Below, in pieces: positions 34,793 through 43,900 of a DNA stretch of 64,000 bases (position 1 is the stretch's first letter; every line of letters begins with the position of its first letter). Under the pieces are notes generated by a model. It had not been told where the DNA came from. It made no database searches and saw only the letters and a list, made by a program, of their open reading frames with translations. The DNA lies in assembly GCA_021770245.1 (NCBI GenBank), contig JAETRI010000006.1, forward strand, positions 55,383-119,382. Reading direction: 5' to 3'. This DNA is from Lachnospiraceae bacterium (GTDB taxonomy: Bacteria; Bacillota; Clostridia; Lachnospirales; Lachnospiraceae). The translations under genes and the position numbers were made by a program.

Positions 34793-35740
34793 ATGAAAAA
34801 ATTTGCAAAAGTGATATTATGCATATCGGCGGTTCTGGTGATAGCGGGCGGGATCTTTTCCGTGGCCGGCCTGGCATCAGGAGGAAGGCGTCAGCTGAAC
34901 GAACTGATGAGCCAAGATGGGCTCACAATCCCCGGGATTTTCTCTCAGAAGGTTAGGATCGATTATGGCGAAGCGGACTATGATCTGGATTTTGACAAAG
35001 ACAGGCCGATGCATGCCGGGGACTTTAGCGAGAGCATAACGGGAGAGGCGCGCGGGCTGCTGGATAAGGGGGCGTTGAGCCTGGATGTGGATGTGTCGGG
35101 CGTCAGCTTCTATATCGGGGAATCCGATGAGGATGAATTCCGTATAGAAGGATACGATCTCAAAAAGGCGCAGTACTATGTGGAGGACGGCGTACTTTAT
35201 ATAAAAGCCCTTGACCGCGCCTTCTGGCAGGATTCGGACTATGGGAACGGGAGCGTGTATCTGTGTATTCCTCGGGAATCCGTCTTCGACCAGGCCAGGA
35301 TCCGGGTGGGGGCGGGTTCGGCGAATGTGGATTATATGAATGCCGGGGACCTGGAATGCGATGTGGATGCCGGTTCGCTGTATTTCACCCGGCTGATTGC
35401 CAAAGAGGCGGATTTTGAAGTGGGTATGGGTGAAATCGACGCCTGGGATTCGGATGTGGAGGAAATGGACTTTGAGGTCGGCATGGGCTCCATGAGCTTT
35501 GCCGGGAAGATCGGCGGGGACGTGACGGGCGAATGCGGTATGGGAAGCATGGTCATGGAAGTGGAAGGAAAGGCGAAAGACCATAATTACCGGATGGAGG
35601 CCGCCATGGGGAGCATCCAGATCGAAGGAAACAACTACGCGGGCCTGGGCGTGGAATCGGATGTGGATAACGGAGCGGACAGTACCTTCGATCTGACAAC
35701 TTCCATGGGAAGTATCGAAATCTACTTTACAAATGAATGA
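34793..35740 (+). CDS. DUF4097 family beta-repeat lipoprotein-like/exported protein
   Basis: 315 aa. N-terminal hydrophobic signal or anchor (VILCISAVLVIAGGIFSVAGLA), then a right-handed beta-repeat region: LSLDVDVSGVSFYIGES, VRVGAGSANVDYMNAG, DFEVGMGEIDAWDS, DFEVGMGSMSFAG and ECGMGSMVMEVEG. The repeated G-M-G-S-M pattern is typical of DUF4097 adhesin-like proteins found after PadR-DUF1700. Six bases separate it from the DUF1700 gene. It is probably the exported effector of the PadR operon. Confidence 0.87.
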   Translation: MKKFAKVILCISAVLVIAGGIFSVAGLASGGRRQLNELMSQDGLTIPGIFSQKVRIDYGEADYDLDFDKDRPMHAGDFSESITGEARGLLDKGALSLDVDVSGVSFYIGESDEDEFRIEGYDLKKAQYYVEDGVLYIKALDRAFWQDSDYGNGSVYLCIPRESVFDQARIRVGAGSANVDYMNAGDLECDVDAGSLYFTRLIAKEADFEVGMGEIDAWDSDVEEMDFEVGMGSMSFAGKIGGDVTGECGMGSMVMEVEGKAKDHNYRMEAAMGSIQIEGNNYAGLGVESDVDNGADSTFDLTTSMGSIEIYFTNE

Positions 35741-35815
35741 AGGTAGAGGATAATAGAAAAGGGTACGAATTTCTATTCGCAAAAGGAAGCCGCAGGATAC
35801 GCGGTAGGGAGGTTC

Positions 35816-35895
35816 GATTGAAGAATAAGCCTGATGGCTTATTTATCAAACGCAATTTGTGTCTGCGGCCCAAAGTTTGCAGGCTATGGAAAGGG
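35816..35895 (+). repeat. Degenerate composite hairpin element upstream of the PspC gene
   Basis: TTGAAGAATAAGCC and GGCTTATTTATCAA pair around TGAT (35819-35850), followed by AATTTGTGTCTGCGGCCCAAA, a damaged version of the multi-stem module seen intact at 47631-47723. The translated form gives a false MAYLSNAICVCGPKF N-terminus ahead of the gene. Confidence 0.7.
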
Positions 35896-35896
35896 C

Positions 35897-36283
35897 ATGG
35901 TTATTAAGATGGACGAATATAACAACAACCAAAACGAGAATAACGGCTGGCAGAACGGCGGGAACGGCCAGGATTACGGATACGGAAACGGGAACGGCTA
36001 TCAGGGCGGTTACGACAATTCCTATCAAAACGGCTCCTATCATAACGGGCCGGGCGGCTATTGGAACAACGACGGCGGCTGGCAGAATGCGCCGGTGAGA
36101 AGGCTGGCAAAATCCTCCACCAATAGGCTGGTGTGCGGCGTATGCGCCGGGATCGCGGAATATTTCGGATGGGATCCCACGATCGTGCGGCTGATATGGA
36201 TCGCGGCCAGCGTGGTTCTCGGGGCGGGTTTTTTGGGAGTGGTTGCCTACTTTGTGGCCGCCGTGGTGATGCCGGAGATGTAA
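35897..36283 (+). CDS. PspC domain envelope stress protein
   Basis: 128 aa from ATG 35897 (or 124 from ATG 35909; both fit poorly placed GGAAAGGG). A Gly/Asn/Tyr-rich N-terminal linker, then the PspC core RRLAKSSTNRLVCGVCAGIAEYFGWDPTIVRLIWIAASVV and a final hydrophobic helix. PspC is a membrane part of phage-shock-type stress systems. It follows DUF4097 in the PadR operon and precedes the two-component pair. Confidence 0.88.
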   Translation: MVIKMDEYNNNQNENNGWQNGGNGQDYGYGNGNGYQGGYDNSYQNGSYHNGPGGYWNNDGGWQNAPVRRLAKSSTNRLVCGVCAGIAEYFGWDPTIVRLIWIAASVVLGAGFLGVVAYFVAAVVMPEM

Positions 36284-36307
36284 GGCGCGGCCGCGCATGG
36301 AGATTGT

Positions 36308-37399
36308 ATGAAAAAGAAAGCTTTTTCTTCCGGTTACAAGCTTGGATGGAAGGATGTCGGAATCACCTTCGGCATCCTTTTTATTGCTACCATCCTTTCC
36401 TTCCTGTACGACAGGATGACGGGCCAGATCATCAACGTGATCATGTTTTACACGCTGGCTCTCCTTCTCATTTCGCGTATGACGGAAGGGTATCTGCCGG
36501 GTATCCTGGCGGGAATGATTTCCGTAATCTGCGTCAATTACCTTTTCACCTATCCGTATTGGCAGCTCAATTTCCTGCTGGACGGCTACCCGATTACCTT
36601 TATATGTATGATCGTAGTATCCATGCTGACCAGCGCAGGTACCTCCCAGCTGAAAAGGCAGGCGGAGGTATTGGCGGAGCGGGAAAAGCTGCTTGCGGAC
36701 GCGGAGAAGGAGAAAATGCGGGCCAATCTCCTGCGCGCGGTCTCCCATGATCTGCGGACGCCTCTCACGGGGATCATCGGGGCCAGCAGCTCCTATCTGG
36801 AAAACGAGGACAGGCTGACGGCGGAAGAGAAGCGGGAGCTGGTGTGCCATATCGGGGAGGATGCCAACTGGCTGTTGAACATGGTGGAAAACCTGCTTAC
36901 GGTAACGCGGATCCAGAACGGCTCCGCCAATTTGAATAAGTCCATGGAGCCCGTGGAAGAGGTGATGTCGGAGGCGGTATTTCGCCTGAAAAAGCGGATT
37001 CCGGATGCCAATGTGAAGGTTCTCCTTCCGGAGGAATTCGTGATGATCCCCATGGATGCCACCCTGATCGAACAGGTTCTGATGAACCTGATGGAAAATG
37101 CCGTCTATCATGCAAGAAGCAGGGAAGCGGTGGAATGCCGTGCGGAGATAGGCAGGGATGAGGTGATTTTCTATGTGACGGATCGGGGAGTGGGGATCGC
37201 GCCGGACAAACTGGACACGATCTTTGACGGGGCGGGACAGACGGAAAACGTCAGCGCGGACGGCCATAAGGGAATGGGGATCGGCCTGTCCATCTGTAAG
37301 ACGATCATCCTGGCCCATGGAGGAACGATCCGGGCGGAAAATCTGGACAGGGGGGCGCGTATCTGTTTTACGCTGCCAAGAAGAGAGAAAGAGCTCTGA
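36308..37399 (+). CDS. KdpD-like sensor histidine kinase without the N-terminal sensor domain
   Basis: 363 aa. About four N-terminal helices of a DUF4118-type membrane domain (TILSFLYDRMTG, then YLPGILAGMISVICVNYLFTYPY), a short coiled coil, HisKA with H-box LLRAVSHDLRTPLTGI, N-box LMNLMENAVYHA, G1 VTDRGVGIAPD and G2 KGMGIGLSICKTI. This is the C-terminal part of KdpD; the cytoplasmic KdpD and Usp domains are missing, and no kdpFABC transport genes are near. It is co-directional with the response regulator at 37506 and the PspC gene. Confidence 0.87.
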   Translation: MKKKAFSSGYKLGWKDVGITFGILFIATILSFLYDRMTGQIINVIMFYTLALLLISRMTEGYLPGILAGMISVICVNYLFTYPYWQLNFLLDGYPITFICMIVVSMLTSAGTSQLKRQAEVLAEREKLLADAEKEKMRANLLRAVSHDLRTPLTGIIGASSSYLENEDRLTAEEKRELVCHIGEDANWLLNMVENLLTVTRIQNGSANLNKSMEPVEEVMSEAVFRLKKRIPDANVKVLLPEEFVMIPMDATLIEQVLMNLMENAVYHARSREAVECRAEIGRDEVIFYVTDRGVGIAPDKLDTIFDGAGQTENVSADGHKGMGIGLSICKTIILAHGGTIRAENLDRGARICFTLPRREKEL

Positions 37400-37470
37400 T
37401 CTGTTTTATTTGGAAATGCGGGCGAAGGGTACACAAAGCGCTTTTTGCCGCACAAAGGCTCCCTGATACG

Positions 37471-37508
37471 CCGGCCGTGCATCGGCGGCAGAATGTGAGG
37501 AAAAAATG
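37471..37508 (+). repeat. Start-site cassette before the response regulator
   Basis: GCCGGCCGTGCATCGGCGGC-AGAATGTGAGG-AAAAA-ATG. The stem is longer and less regular than at 33152, with GCCG/CGGC outer pairs; GTGAGG is the ribosome site. Confidence 0.65.
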
Positions 37509-38216
37509 TCGGTTAAGGTCACGATACTGATTATTGAGGATGAAAAGAATATCTGCGACTTCATTGCCACGACGCTGAAGGCGCAGGACCACAAGGTGAT
37601 CACCACAGGGCTGGGGAGAGAAGGAATCTCCCTTACGGCTTCCCAATGTCCGGACGTGATCCTGCTGGATCTGGGACTTCCGGATATAGACGGCATGGAC
37701 GTGATCCGGCAGATACGCGGCTATTCATCCATTCCCATCATTGTGATTTCGGCGCGCTCCCAGGAGAGGGAGAAGGTGATGGCCCTGGATCTGGGGGCGG
37801 ACGATTATATCACCAAGCCTTTTGGTTCCTCGGAGCTGATGGCCCGCATCCGGACGGCCCTGCGCCATGGGAATGCCGCGTCGGGCGGAGGGAATATGAT
37901 AGACCGGCCCTATCAATACGGCGGCCTGCTCATCGACTTCGACAGACGTCTGGTGAGCGTGGACGGGGAGGCGGTTCATTTAACCCAGGTGGAATTCAAG
38001 ATCGTGTCCTTCCTGGCCAGAAATTCAGGCCGGGTGATGACCTACGACACCATCATTTCCCACGTATGGGGTCCCTATGCGGACGATAATAACCGGATCC
38101 TGCGGGTGAATATGGCAAATATCCGCCGGAAATTGGAAAAGAATCCGGCGGAACCCCAGTTCATCCTGACGGAAATCGGCGTGGGATACCGGATGGCGGA
38201 GGATGAGACGCGCTGA
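37506..38216 (+). CDS. KdpE-like OmpR/PhoB family response regulator
   Basis: 236 aa. Receiver domain with the acid pair (IIEDEKN), the phospho-acceptor aspartate in ILLDLGLPDIDG, and lysine in ITKPFGSSEL; C-terminal winged helix with LTQVEFKIVSFLARNSGRV and VNMANIRRKLEKNP. ILIIEDEKNICDFIATTL and the kinase type suggest KdpE. The target genes are not evident; the PadR/PspC envelope genes just upstream are candidates by position only. Confidence 0.9.
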   Translation: MSVKVTILIIEDEKNICDFIATTLKAQDHKVITTGLGREGISLTASQCPDVILLDLGLPDIDGMDVIRQIRGYSSIPIIVISARSQEREKVMALDLGADDYITKPFGSSELMARIRTALRHGNAASGGGNMIDRPYQYGGLLIDFDRRLVSVDGEAVHLTQVEFKIVSFLARNSGRVMTYDTIISHVWGPYADDNNRILRVNMANIRRKLEKNPAEPQFILTEIGVGYRMAEDETR

Positions 38217-38255
38217 GAACGGGATACGGGTAACGGGATCTTGCAGGAATGTTTT

Positions 38256-38293
38256 GGCCTCTCCCGGCTGCCACGTGGCGGCCGGGAGAGGCC
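38256..38293. terminator. Strong hairpin between convergent genes
   Basis: GGCCTCTCCCGGC (38256-38268) and GCCGGGAGAGGCC (38281-38293) are perfect 13-base arms; the loop also has GCCAC/GTGGC. It lies between the response regulator and the convergent DUF4317 gene. No T-run follows on either strand, so termination is inferred from position only. Confidence 0.55.
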
Positions 38294-38309
38294 GCCTACG
38301 GAATCGGAA

Positions 38310-39587
38310 TCATGTAAAGGAGGATGAGGAAGAACCGGCCCAGGCAGCCTGTACGGCCTCCATGGGGATGTGTTCCTCATCCCGGGCGGGGGAAGGATCC
38401 CCGCCGCCCTGCAGGGAAGGGCGCATGGGCCGATCCGATTCCCTTTCCTCCGAAGCGGAGGGGGAAACGGTGCGTACGTTGACCCCGTTCACTTCGATAT
38501 GGTCGTTTACCGTGATCACCAGACACTGTTTCCCGTCGATGATGCGGGTTTCGATCAGGTCTGCGCATTCCGGCTTTACTTTGACGACCACATCCGGGGT
38601 TTCGATGGCAAACTGCCGTCCGCCGGCGATATTGGAGGCCAGCAGCGCGGCCTTTTCTCCCGCCGCGGCCTCAAAGGCTCTGTCGAAATGTTCCATCCGC
38701 TCCTCAGGGACGCCGCTGTACTCAAAGAGCCGTTTGACATCCGGCCGGGTGAGAACCAGGGGATCCGGCGAGTCCTTCGCCTCCTCCATGAGCTCGTTGA
38801 GATGGCCGTGGATATTTTTCACCAGCTCGTAATCCGCGTCTTCCCCCAGCGTGTCGGAGATCAGGGTATGGAAGGACTCTTTCTGAGTTTTGGCGGTAAG
38901 GGGCAGGGGACAGCCGAACATGGCCTGTATGAAGTCGGGCTGGAGCTCCTCCGCCATTTTGGAAAAATACAGCATGCCGTGGATATCCGAATTCCTGTCG
39001 TTGAAGGCGGGGAAAAGGAAGCCCTTCACGGGAGGCTCCACCACCCAGTCCCGGATGCGGTTCTCGATCTGGTTATGTTCCATATTATAGAAAAGGCCGG
39101 GCTTGGAAAGCTTCACCGGGCACAGGCTGCAGAGCAGATATTCGTAGACGTTGTCGGAAGCGTCGAACATCTCGGAGCCGTCCAGAGACCGTCCGGGGAT
39201 ATCGTAGGCGACGTGGATCAGGATGATGTAATAGTTTTCCGGAAAGTAATAATGCTCGATGATCTTCTGATAAAATTCCTCCAGAAGAGCGTCGTCCTTC
39301 AGCCGGCTGTCCCGCAGGCGCAGCAGGAATTCCTGGGCGCCTCCGGCGTTTTCCTCTTCCAGGGGAAATTCCAGGTTCAGCAGGTTCCTGCCCAGCGTGC
39401 CTGACAGGGTCTGTTTGAAAATATTGAAATATTTGAAGGTTTCTTCCTCAGGAAGGGAGAGGAACGCTTCCTTCATCTGCGTCTTGATATTCTTCTCTCC
39501 GTCCACGTAGCAGGTGCAGATCCGCGAGACGGCACATCTCTCATGCGTATATTGTTTTCTGATTTCCAGGATTTCTTTTTTATTCAT
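38310..39587 (-). CDS. DUF4317 domain protein
   Basis: 425 aa from the ATG at 39587. MNKKEILEIRKQYTHERCAVSRICTCYVDGEKN and DLGR/LEFPLEEE features match DUF4317, a family of unknown function seen almost only in Clostridia. No signal peptide or membrane helix; mixed alpha/beta throughout. The open frame extends to 39719, but the extra residues (RHSAQMGAN repeated) are translated repeat. GGGAG lies seven bases before ATG 39587. Confidence 0.85.
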   Translation of the reverse strand: MNKKEILEIRKQYTHERCAVSRICTCYVDGEKNIKTQMKEAFLSLPEEETFKYFNIFKQTLSGTLGRNLLNLEFPLEEENAGGAQEFLLRLRDSRLKDDALLEEFYQKIIEHYYFPENYYIILIHVAYDIPGRSLDGSEMFDASDNVYEYLLCSLCPVKLSKPGLFYNMEHNQIENRIRDWVVEPPVKGFLFPAFNDRNSDIHGMLYFSKMAEELQPDFIQAMFGCPLPLTAKTQKESFHTLISDTLGEDADYELVKNIHGHLNELMEEAKDSPDPLVLTRPDVKRLFEYSGVPEERMEHFDRAFEAAAGEKAALLASNIAGGRQFAIETPDVVVKVKPECADLIETRIIDGKQCLVITVNDHIEVNGVNVRTVSPSASEERESDRPMRPSLQGGGDPSPARDEEHIPMEAVQAAWAGSSSSSFT

Positions 39588-39591
39588 GTTT

Positions 39592-39745
39592 GCTCCCATC
39601 TGCGCGCTATGGCGCGCATATAAATCAGGGAGATTGAAAATGTCAATTTTCAATCTTGCTCCCGCCTGCGCGCTATGGCGCGCATATAAATCAGGGAGAT
39701 TGAAAATGTCAATTTTCAATCTTGCTCCTATCTGTGCGGAATAAA
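39592..39745 (-). repeat. Tandem array of two-hairpin start-site elements (66-bp period)
   Basis: Reading the minus strand, each unit holds a GCGCGC-CATA-GCGCGC stem, AGATGGGAGCA (or AGGCGGGAGCA), and a hairpin AGATTGAAAAT/ATTTTCAATCT. GCTCC recurs at 39592, 39658 and 39724 (plus-strand coordinates), exactly 66 bases apart; the two full units are nearly identical and the third is cut off at GCTCCTATCTGTGCGG. The array fills the gap between pdxK's end and the DUF4317 start, and the last GGGAGC serves as the DUF4317 ribosome site. Confidence 0.93.
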
Positions 39746-39749
39746 ACTT

Positions 39750-40604
39750 TCATTCGGGTTGGGTGAGCAGCCCGAGAAAATTTTCAAAACATACGCCGTC
39801 CGCTTCCGGTATGCCCAGGCGGACGGATGCTTCGATGCAGGTGCGGATGAAATAGGCCGCTTTTTCCACCGACCGGGGAAAAGGAACCGCGTTCAGCGCA
39901 TCGGCGGCGATGATGGAGGCGAAGATGTCCCCCGTCCCGTGCCAGGAATGTCCGGCGGAATGCGCCCGGTTGACGGTCGTTTTCTGACCGGAGGTTCCTT
40001 CGGAAATGAAATTGATATAATCTTCTCCCTCCCGCAGGCCCGTGATCACCACCCGCTCCGGACCCATGGCATGGAGCTGCCTGGCCAGCAGGAGGAGCTG
40101 CTCCGGTTCCCATCCGGACTCCCGGAAGGGCGTATCCGTGAGCAGACAGGCTTCGGTGATATTGGGAGTGATGATGCCGGCGCGGCACAGCAGCGACTTC
40201 ATGCGGCGGCAGTGCTCCTGCGTGACGGTCCGATAGGGCTTTCCGTGATCCCCCAGCACCGGATCCAGGATGAAGAGGGTATCCGGGCAGGTACGCAGAT
40301 AATCTTCCACGACGGAAACCTGGCCTGCGCTTCCCAGAAAACCGCAGTAGATTCCGTCAAAGCGGATTCCCAGCCGGGTCCAGGCGTCCAGATAATCCGG
40401 CATATAAGGCGTACAGTCGTGCATGAAGTGGATGGGAAATCCGGTATGGTTAGAGAAAAGGGATGTGGGGACAGGACAGGCCTGTACCCGCATGGCGCTG
40501 ATGACCGGCAGGGCCTCCGTGAGGGAACAGCGCCCGTAGCCCGCAAGATCATTGATGAGGGCCAGCTTCTTCGGAACAAAGTAACGGATGGACTGTGCGT
40601 GCAT
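39750..40604 (-). CDS. pdxY: Pyridoxal/pyridoxamine kinase
   Basis: 284 aa from the ATG at 40604 with GGAAGTTC upstream. Ribokinase fold with LALINDLAGYGRCSLT near the start, LDPVLGDHGKPY, ITPNITEACLLT, and the C-terminal anion-hole motif HGTGDIFASI (with catalytic Asp). It phosphorylates B6 vitamers to make PLP precursors. The symbol follows the family; pdxK or pdxY cannot be separated by sequence here. Confidence 0.87.
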   Translation of the reverse strand: MHAQSIRYFVPKKLALINDLAGYGRCSLTEALPVISAMRVQACPVPTSLFSNHTGFPIHFMHDCTPYMPDYLDAWTRLGIRFDGIYCGFLGSAGQVSVVEDYLRTCPDTLFILDPVLGDHGKPYRTVTQEHCRRMKSLLCRAGIITPNITEACLLTDTPFRESGWEPEQLLLLARQLHAMGPERVVITGLREGEDYINFISEGTSGQKTTVNRAHSAGHSWHGTGDIFASIIAADALNAVPFPRSVEKAAYFIRTCIEASVRLGIPEADGVCFENFLGLLTQPE

Positions 40605-40622
40605 AAAAGAACTTCCTTTCCC

Positions 40623-40782
40623 GGCATGCCGAACGCATGAATGGCTCTGCGGGCTGCCTTGTTGCATTATAACAAAAAGGGGAGAGGAATGCCAGAAAGA
40701 AAGAATAAATTTTTCGCAGGGCGCCGTCCGGGCGTAACAGTTCGGATGCCCCGGGTATAGGAGCATTCCTGCGTTTGTCCTG
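40623..40782. repeat. Imperfect long inverted repeat related to the 19834 element
   Basis: CATGCCGAACGCATGAATGGCTC (its first 20 bases begin at 40623) is partly complementary to the stretch GAGCATTCCTGCGTTTGTCC at 40762-40781. The words AACGCATGAA and TGCGTTTGTC are shared with the perfect arms at 19834 and 19911. It is a looser copy of that element, sitting upstream of pdxY. The rest of the 231-base gap up to 40835 shows only the promoter at 40802. Confidence 0.45.
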
Positions 40783-40801
40783 ATGGGAAAATATTTTCTT
40801 C

Positions 40802-40830
40802 TTTTCAGGAGGAAACATTTGTGCTACAAT
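40802..40830 (+). promoter_or_regulatory. Promoter at the left edge of the restriction island
   Basis: TTTTCA (40802-40807), 17-base spacer, TACAAT (40825-40830). It ends six bases before the AT-rich block. Its position suggests it once drove gyrB, now 4.8 kb away, but this is inference. Confidence 0.5.
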
Positions 40831-40835
40831 AACGA

Positions 40836-40952
40836 ATGCAGTTAGGACGAACACATGGTCGAACTTTAACAATTATTGAAAAAATATGTAAAGAATTGAA
40901 TTGCAATATAGGGGATAGAGTTGAAATAGTTCCGCAAGATTTAGAAAGGTAA
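40836..40952 (+). pseudogene. Remnant of a Cro/XRE-type helix-turn-helix regulator
   Basis: ATG 40836 to TAA 40950-40952, 38 residues: ...TLTIIEKICKELNCNIGDRVEIVP. This is the C-terminal end of small XRE/Cro repressors (TL-x2-I-x-KIC-x-LNC-x2-GD-x2-E). The helix-turn-helix itself is missing and an in-frame TAA lies just upstream (40830-40832), so the gene was cut at its 5' end. It may be the rest of a controller protein for the restriction system behind it, since C-proteins of this kind precede many such systems. Confidence 0.6.
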
Positions 40953-40963
40953 GAAAATATTAT

Positions 40964-43900
40964 ATGCAAAACAATAGGCTGGTTGAACTTGTCAGAGCTT
41001 ATGCAGAACATTTTGCTCAGTATAGCCGAACTGATTATAATGAAACAGAAGTAAGGAATGATTTTGTAAATCCCTTTTTTGAAATTTTAGGATGGGATGT
41101 GCTTAATAAAAAGAAACTCCCGCAACATCTTAGGGAAGTAAAACATGAAGCGTCTGTATATATTGAGGAAGATGGAGAAAATAGAAAAAAGAAACCAGAC
41201 TATGCATTTCATTTGGGAACGGAAGTCTGTTTTTTCCTTGAAACGAAAAAGCCAAGCGTTAATATTATGGAAAATAAAGAAGCTGCATTTCAAACACGCC
41301 GGTATGGATGGAACGGAAATTTGAGAGCTTCAATTTTGTCAAATTTTACTGATATGATAATATACGATACGACTATTAGACCCAAGGAAAATGATGAAGT
41401 ATCAAAAGCAATGATTGCGCATTATCATTATACGGAGTATGTTGATAAATTTACTGAAATTTCGCGATTATTGTCTTATGCTTCGGTTGTGTCGGGGGAG
41501 TTTTTTGAAATATTTGATAAAGTTACAGATACATTTCGTAAAGAACCATTTGATAAATATTTTCTTGCTCAAATAAAAGAATGGCGTTATTTTTTAAGCC
41601 AGGATGTATACGATAACAATTCTGACTTAGATGAAGAATCTTTAAATATTTTTGTTCAAAGGATCATTAATCGAATTGTTTTTTTGCGCATTTGTGAGGA
41701 CAGGAATCTTGAACAATATGAAACCTTAAAGAAAATAAAGACATATGCAGAATTAAGGACACTATTTAATGCGGCAGACAAAAAATATAATTCTGGCTTG
41801 TTTGAATTAATTGATGAAGAAAATATTCAAATTACAGATGCATTGTTGATTCATATTTTTCAGGAATTGTATTACCCGAATAGCTGTTATGAATTTAGCA
41901 TCGTCGATCCATATATTATTGGGCAGATATACGAGTTGTTTTTGGAAGAAAAAATTGCAGTCTCTGATACAAAAGTTGTTATCGAAAAGAAAGCAGAAAT
42001 AATAGATTCACAAGGAGTAGTTAATACACCGAAGAATATAACAGATATTATTGTCGGGCAGACATTAGAACCGTTATATAAATATGAACTTTTTTCTAAA
42101 TGGAATACATATCGTATTGCGGACATTTGTTGTGGATCAGGAAATTTCCTATTGTCTGCATATGAATATATTTTGAACTGTTATACAATGTACTATATTG
42201 AAATGGACAAGAATAATGCGTTACAAAAAGGGATTCTTATCTCAAAGGGGGAAGGGTCTTATACGCTTTCTTTTGACAAAAAGTATCAAATACTGAAGCA
42301 AAATATTTATGGTGTTGATATAGATAATTTGGCGACAGAAGTTGCTAAATTTAGTTTGCTTATTAAACTGATAGAGGATGTTTCACTAGATGAAATAAAA
42401 AATTATGCGGTTAGTATACATGGGAAAGTCTTGCCTGATTTAGACAGTAATATTCGGAATGGGAATAGTCTGGTGGATTCCAAATATTTAACTTATAATA
42501 GTCATTTTTATGAAGACACAGAACTTATTTCACAAATTAAACTCTTTGATTGGAATACAGAATTTAAGAGGAGAAAATTTGATGCTATTATAGGTAATCC
42601 GCCTTATATCAGAGTACAGAATATGGTGCATTATTCTGAAAGTGAATACCAATATCTCAAATCAGATTTTTCAGAATTTGAAACAGCAAAATCAGAGTTG
42701 TTAGATAAATACTATCTGTTTTTGGAACGGGGGTTGGAACTTTTAGCCCCTAATGGAAGATTAGGTTATATTGTTCCTCATAAATTTATGTTGATTAAAT
42801 CGGGTACTGTTCTTCGGAAAATGCTTTCTGAAAAGCAATGTGTTGAAAAAATTATTCACTTTGGAACCGAGCAGGTTTTTAAAGGAAGAAGTACATATAC
42901 ATGCCTTTTATTTTTAGAGAAGGCGAATCATAAGAAATTTAAGATTGGTTTTGTAAAGAATCTAAATGAATATTATGTTGCAAATCAAGTAGAGTTGCGG
43001 GAATATCCTATCGAATATTTAAGCGCAGCGCCTTGGAGTTTTTTATCTGAAGACATTGTTTCACTGCTAGATCAGGTAAAAGATAAGTGTCAGCCATTAG
43101 AAGAAATGTCAGATATATTTGTTGGGCTGCAAACCAGTGCAGACATGATATATGTTATAAAGGTTCAAAAAGAGGAAAATGGATTGACATATTTTGTTGA
43201 TTGCCGAGGTAAGGAGCAATGCATTGAAACAGATATATTGAAACCGTGTATTTATGATATTCAATTAGAAAAGTATGCGAATATTGAGCCCAATATGATG
43301 CTGATATTTCCGTATCATACAGTAAAAGGGAAACCTATTCTATATTCTATAGATGAAATGAGAACGGTTTTTCCCAAAACGCTTGCATATTTAGAAGAAT
43401 ATAAGGAAGATTTGGAACAGAGAAGTGTTCAACGCAGAACAGAAAATAATTGGTATCAGTTTGGAAGAAGCCAAAGTATAAAGCGCTTTTCAGAGGGGGA
43501 ACATTTAATTTGGTCAGTTTTATCTACAGAGGGAAATTATGTCTATGATGATAAGACAACCTGCTTTACCGGTGGCGGAAATGGACCTTTCTATGGCCTT
43601 GAGAAAAAAATGTCCACAAAGGAATCTTTATATTATATACAGGCCCTATTGAATTATTGGCTGTTGGAACGTGTTGTAAAAAGCAAGGCAAGTACATTTC
43701 GTGGAGATTATTATTCTCACGGAAAACAGTTTATTGCAAAACTTCCAATATACAGAATAGATTTTGATAACATAGAAGAAGCGAAGAAACACGATGAAAT
43801 TGTTTCTAGTGTAAAAAAAATTATGGAGCTAAAACGGCGACGGAATACTCAAAAAACAAAAGAGCAGAAAAACACGTATTGCCGCTTAATTGAAACGGAA

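Noticed and set aside
39592..39745. CRISPR array or riboswitch
   Set aside because: Units are entire duplicates without spacers, and no known riboswitch core was recognised.
39759..40640. Plus-strand frame opposite pdxY
   Set aside because: The minus strand has the ribokinase fold motifs; the plus frame has none.
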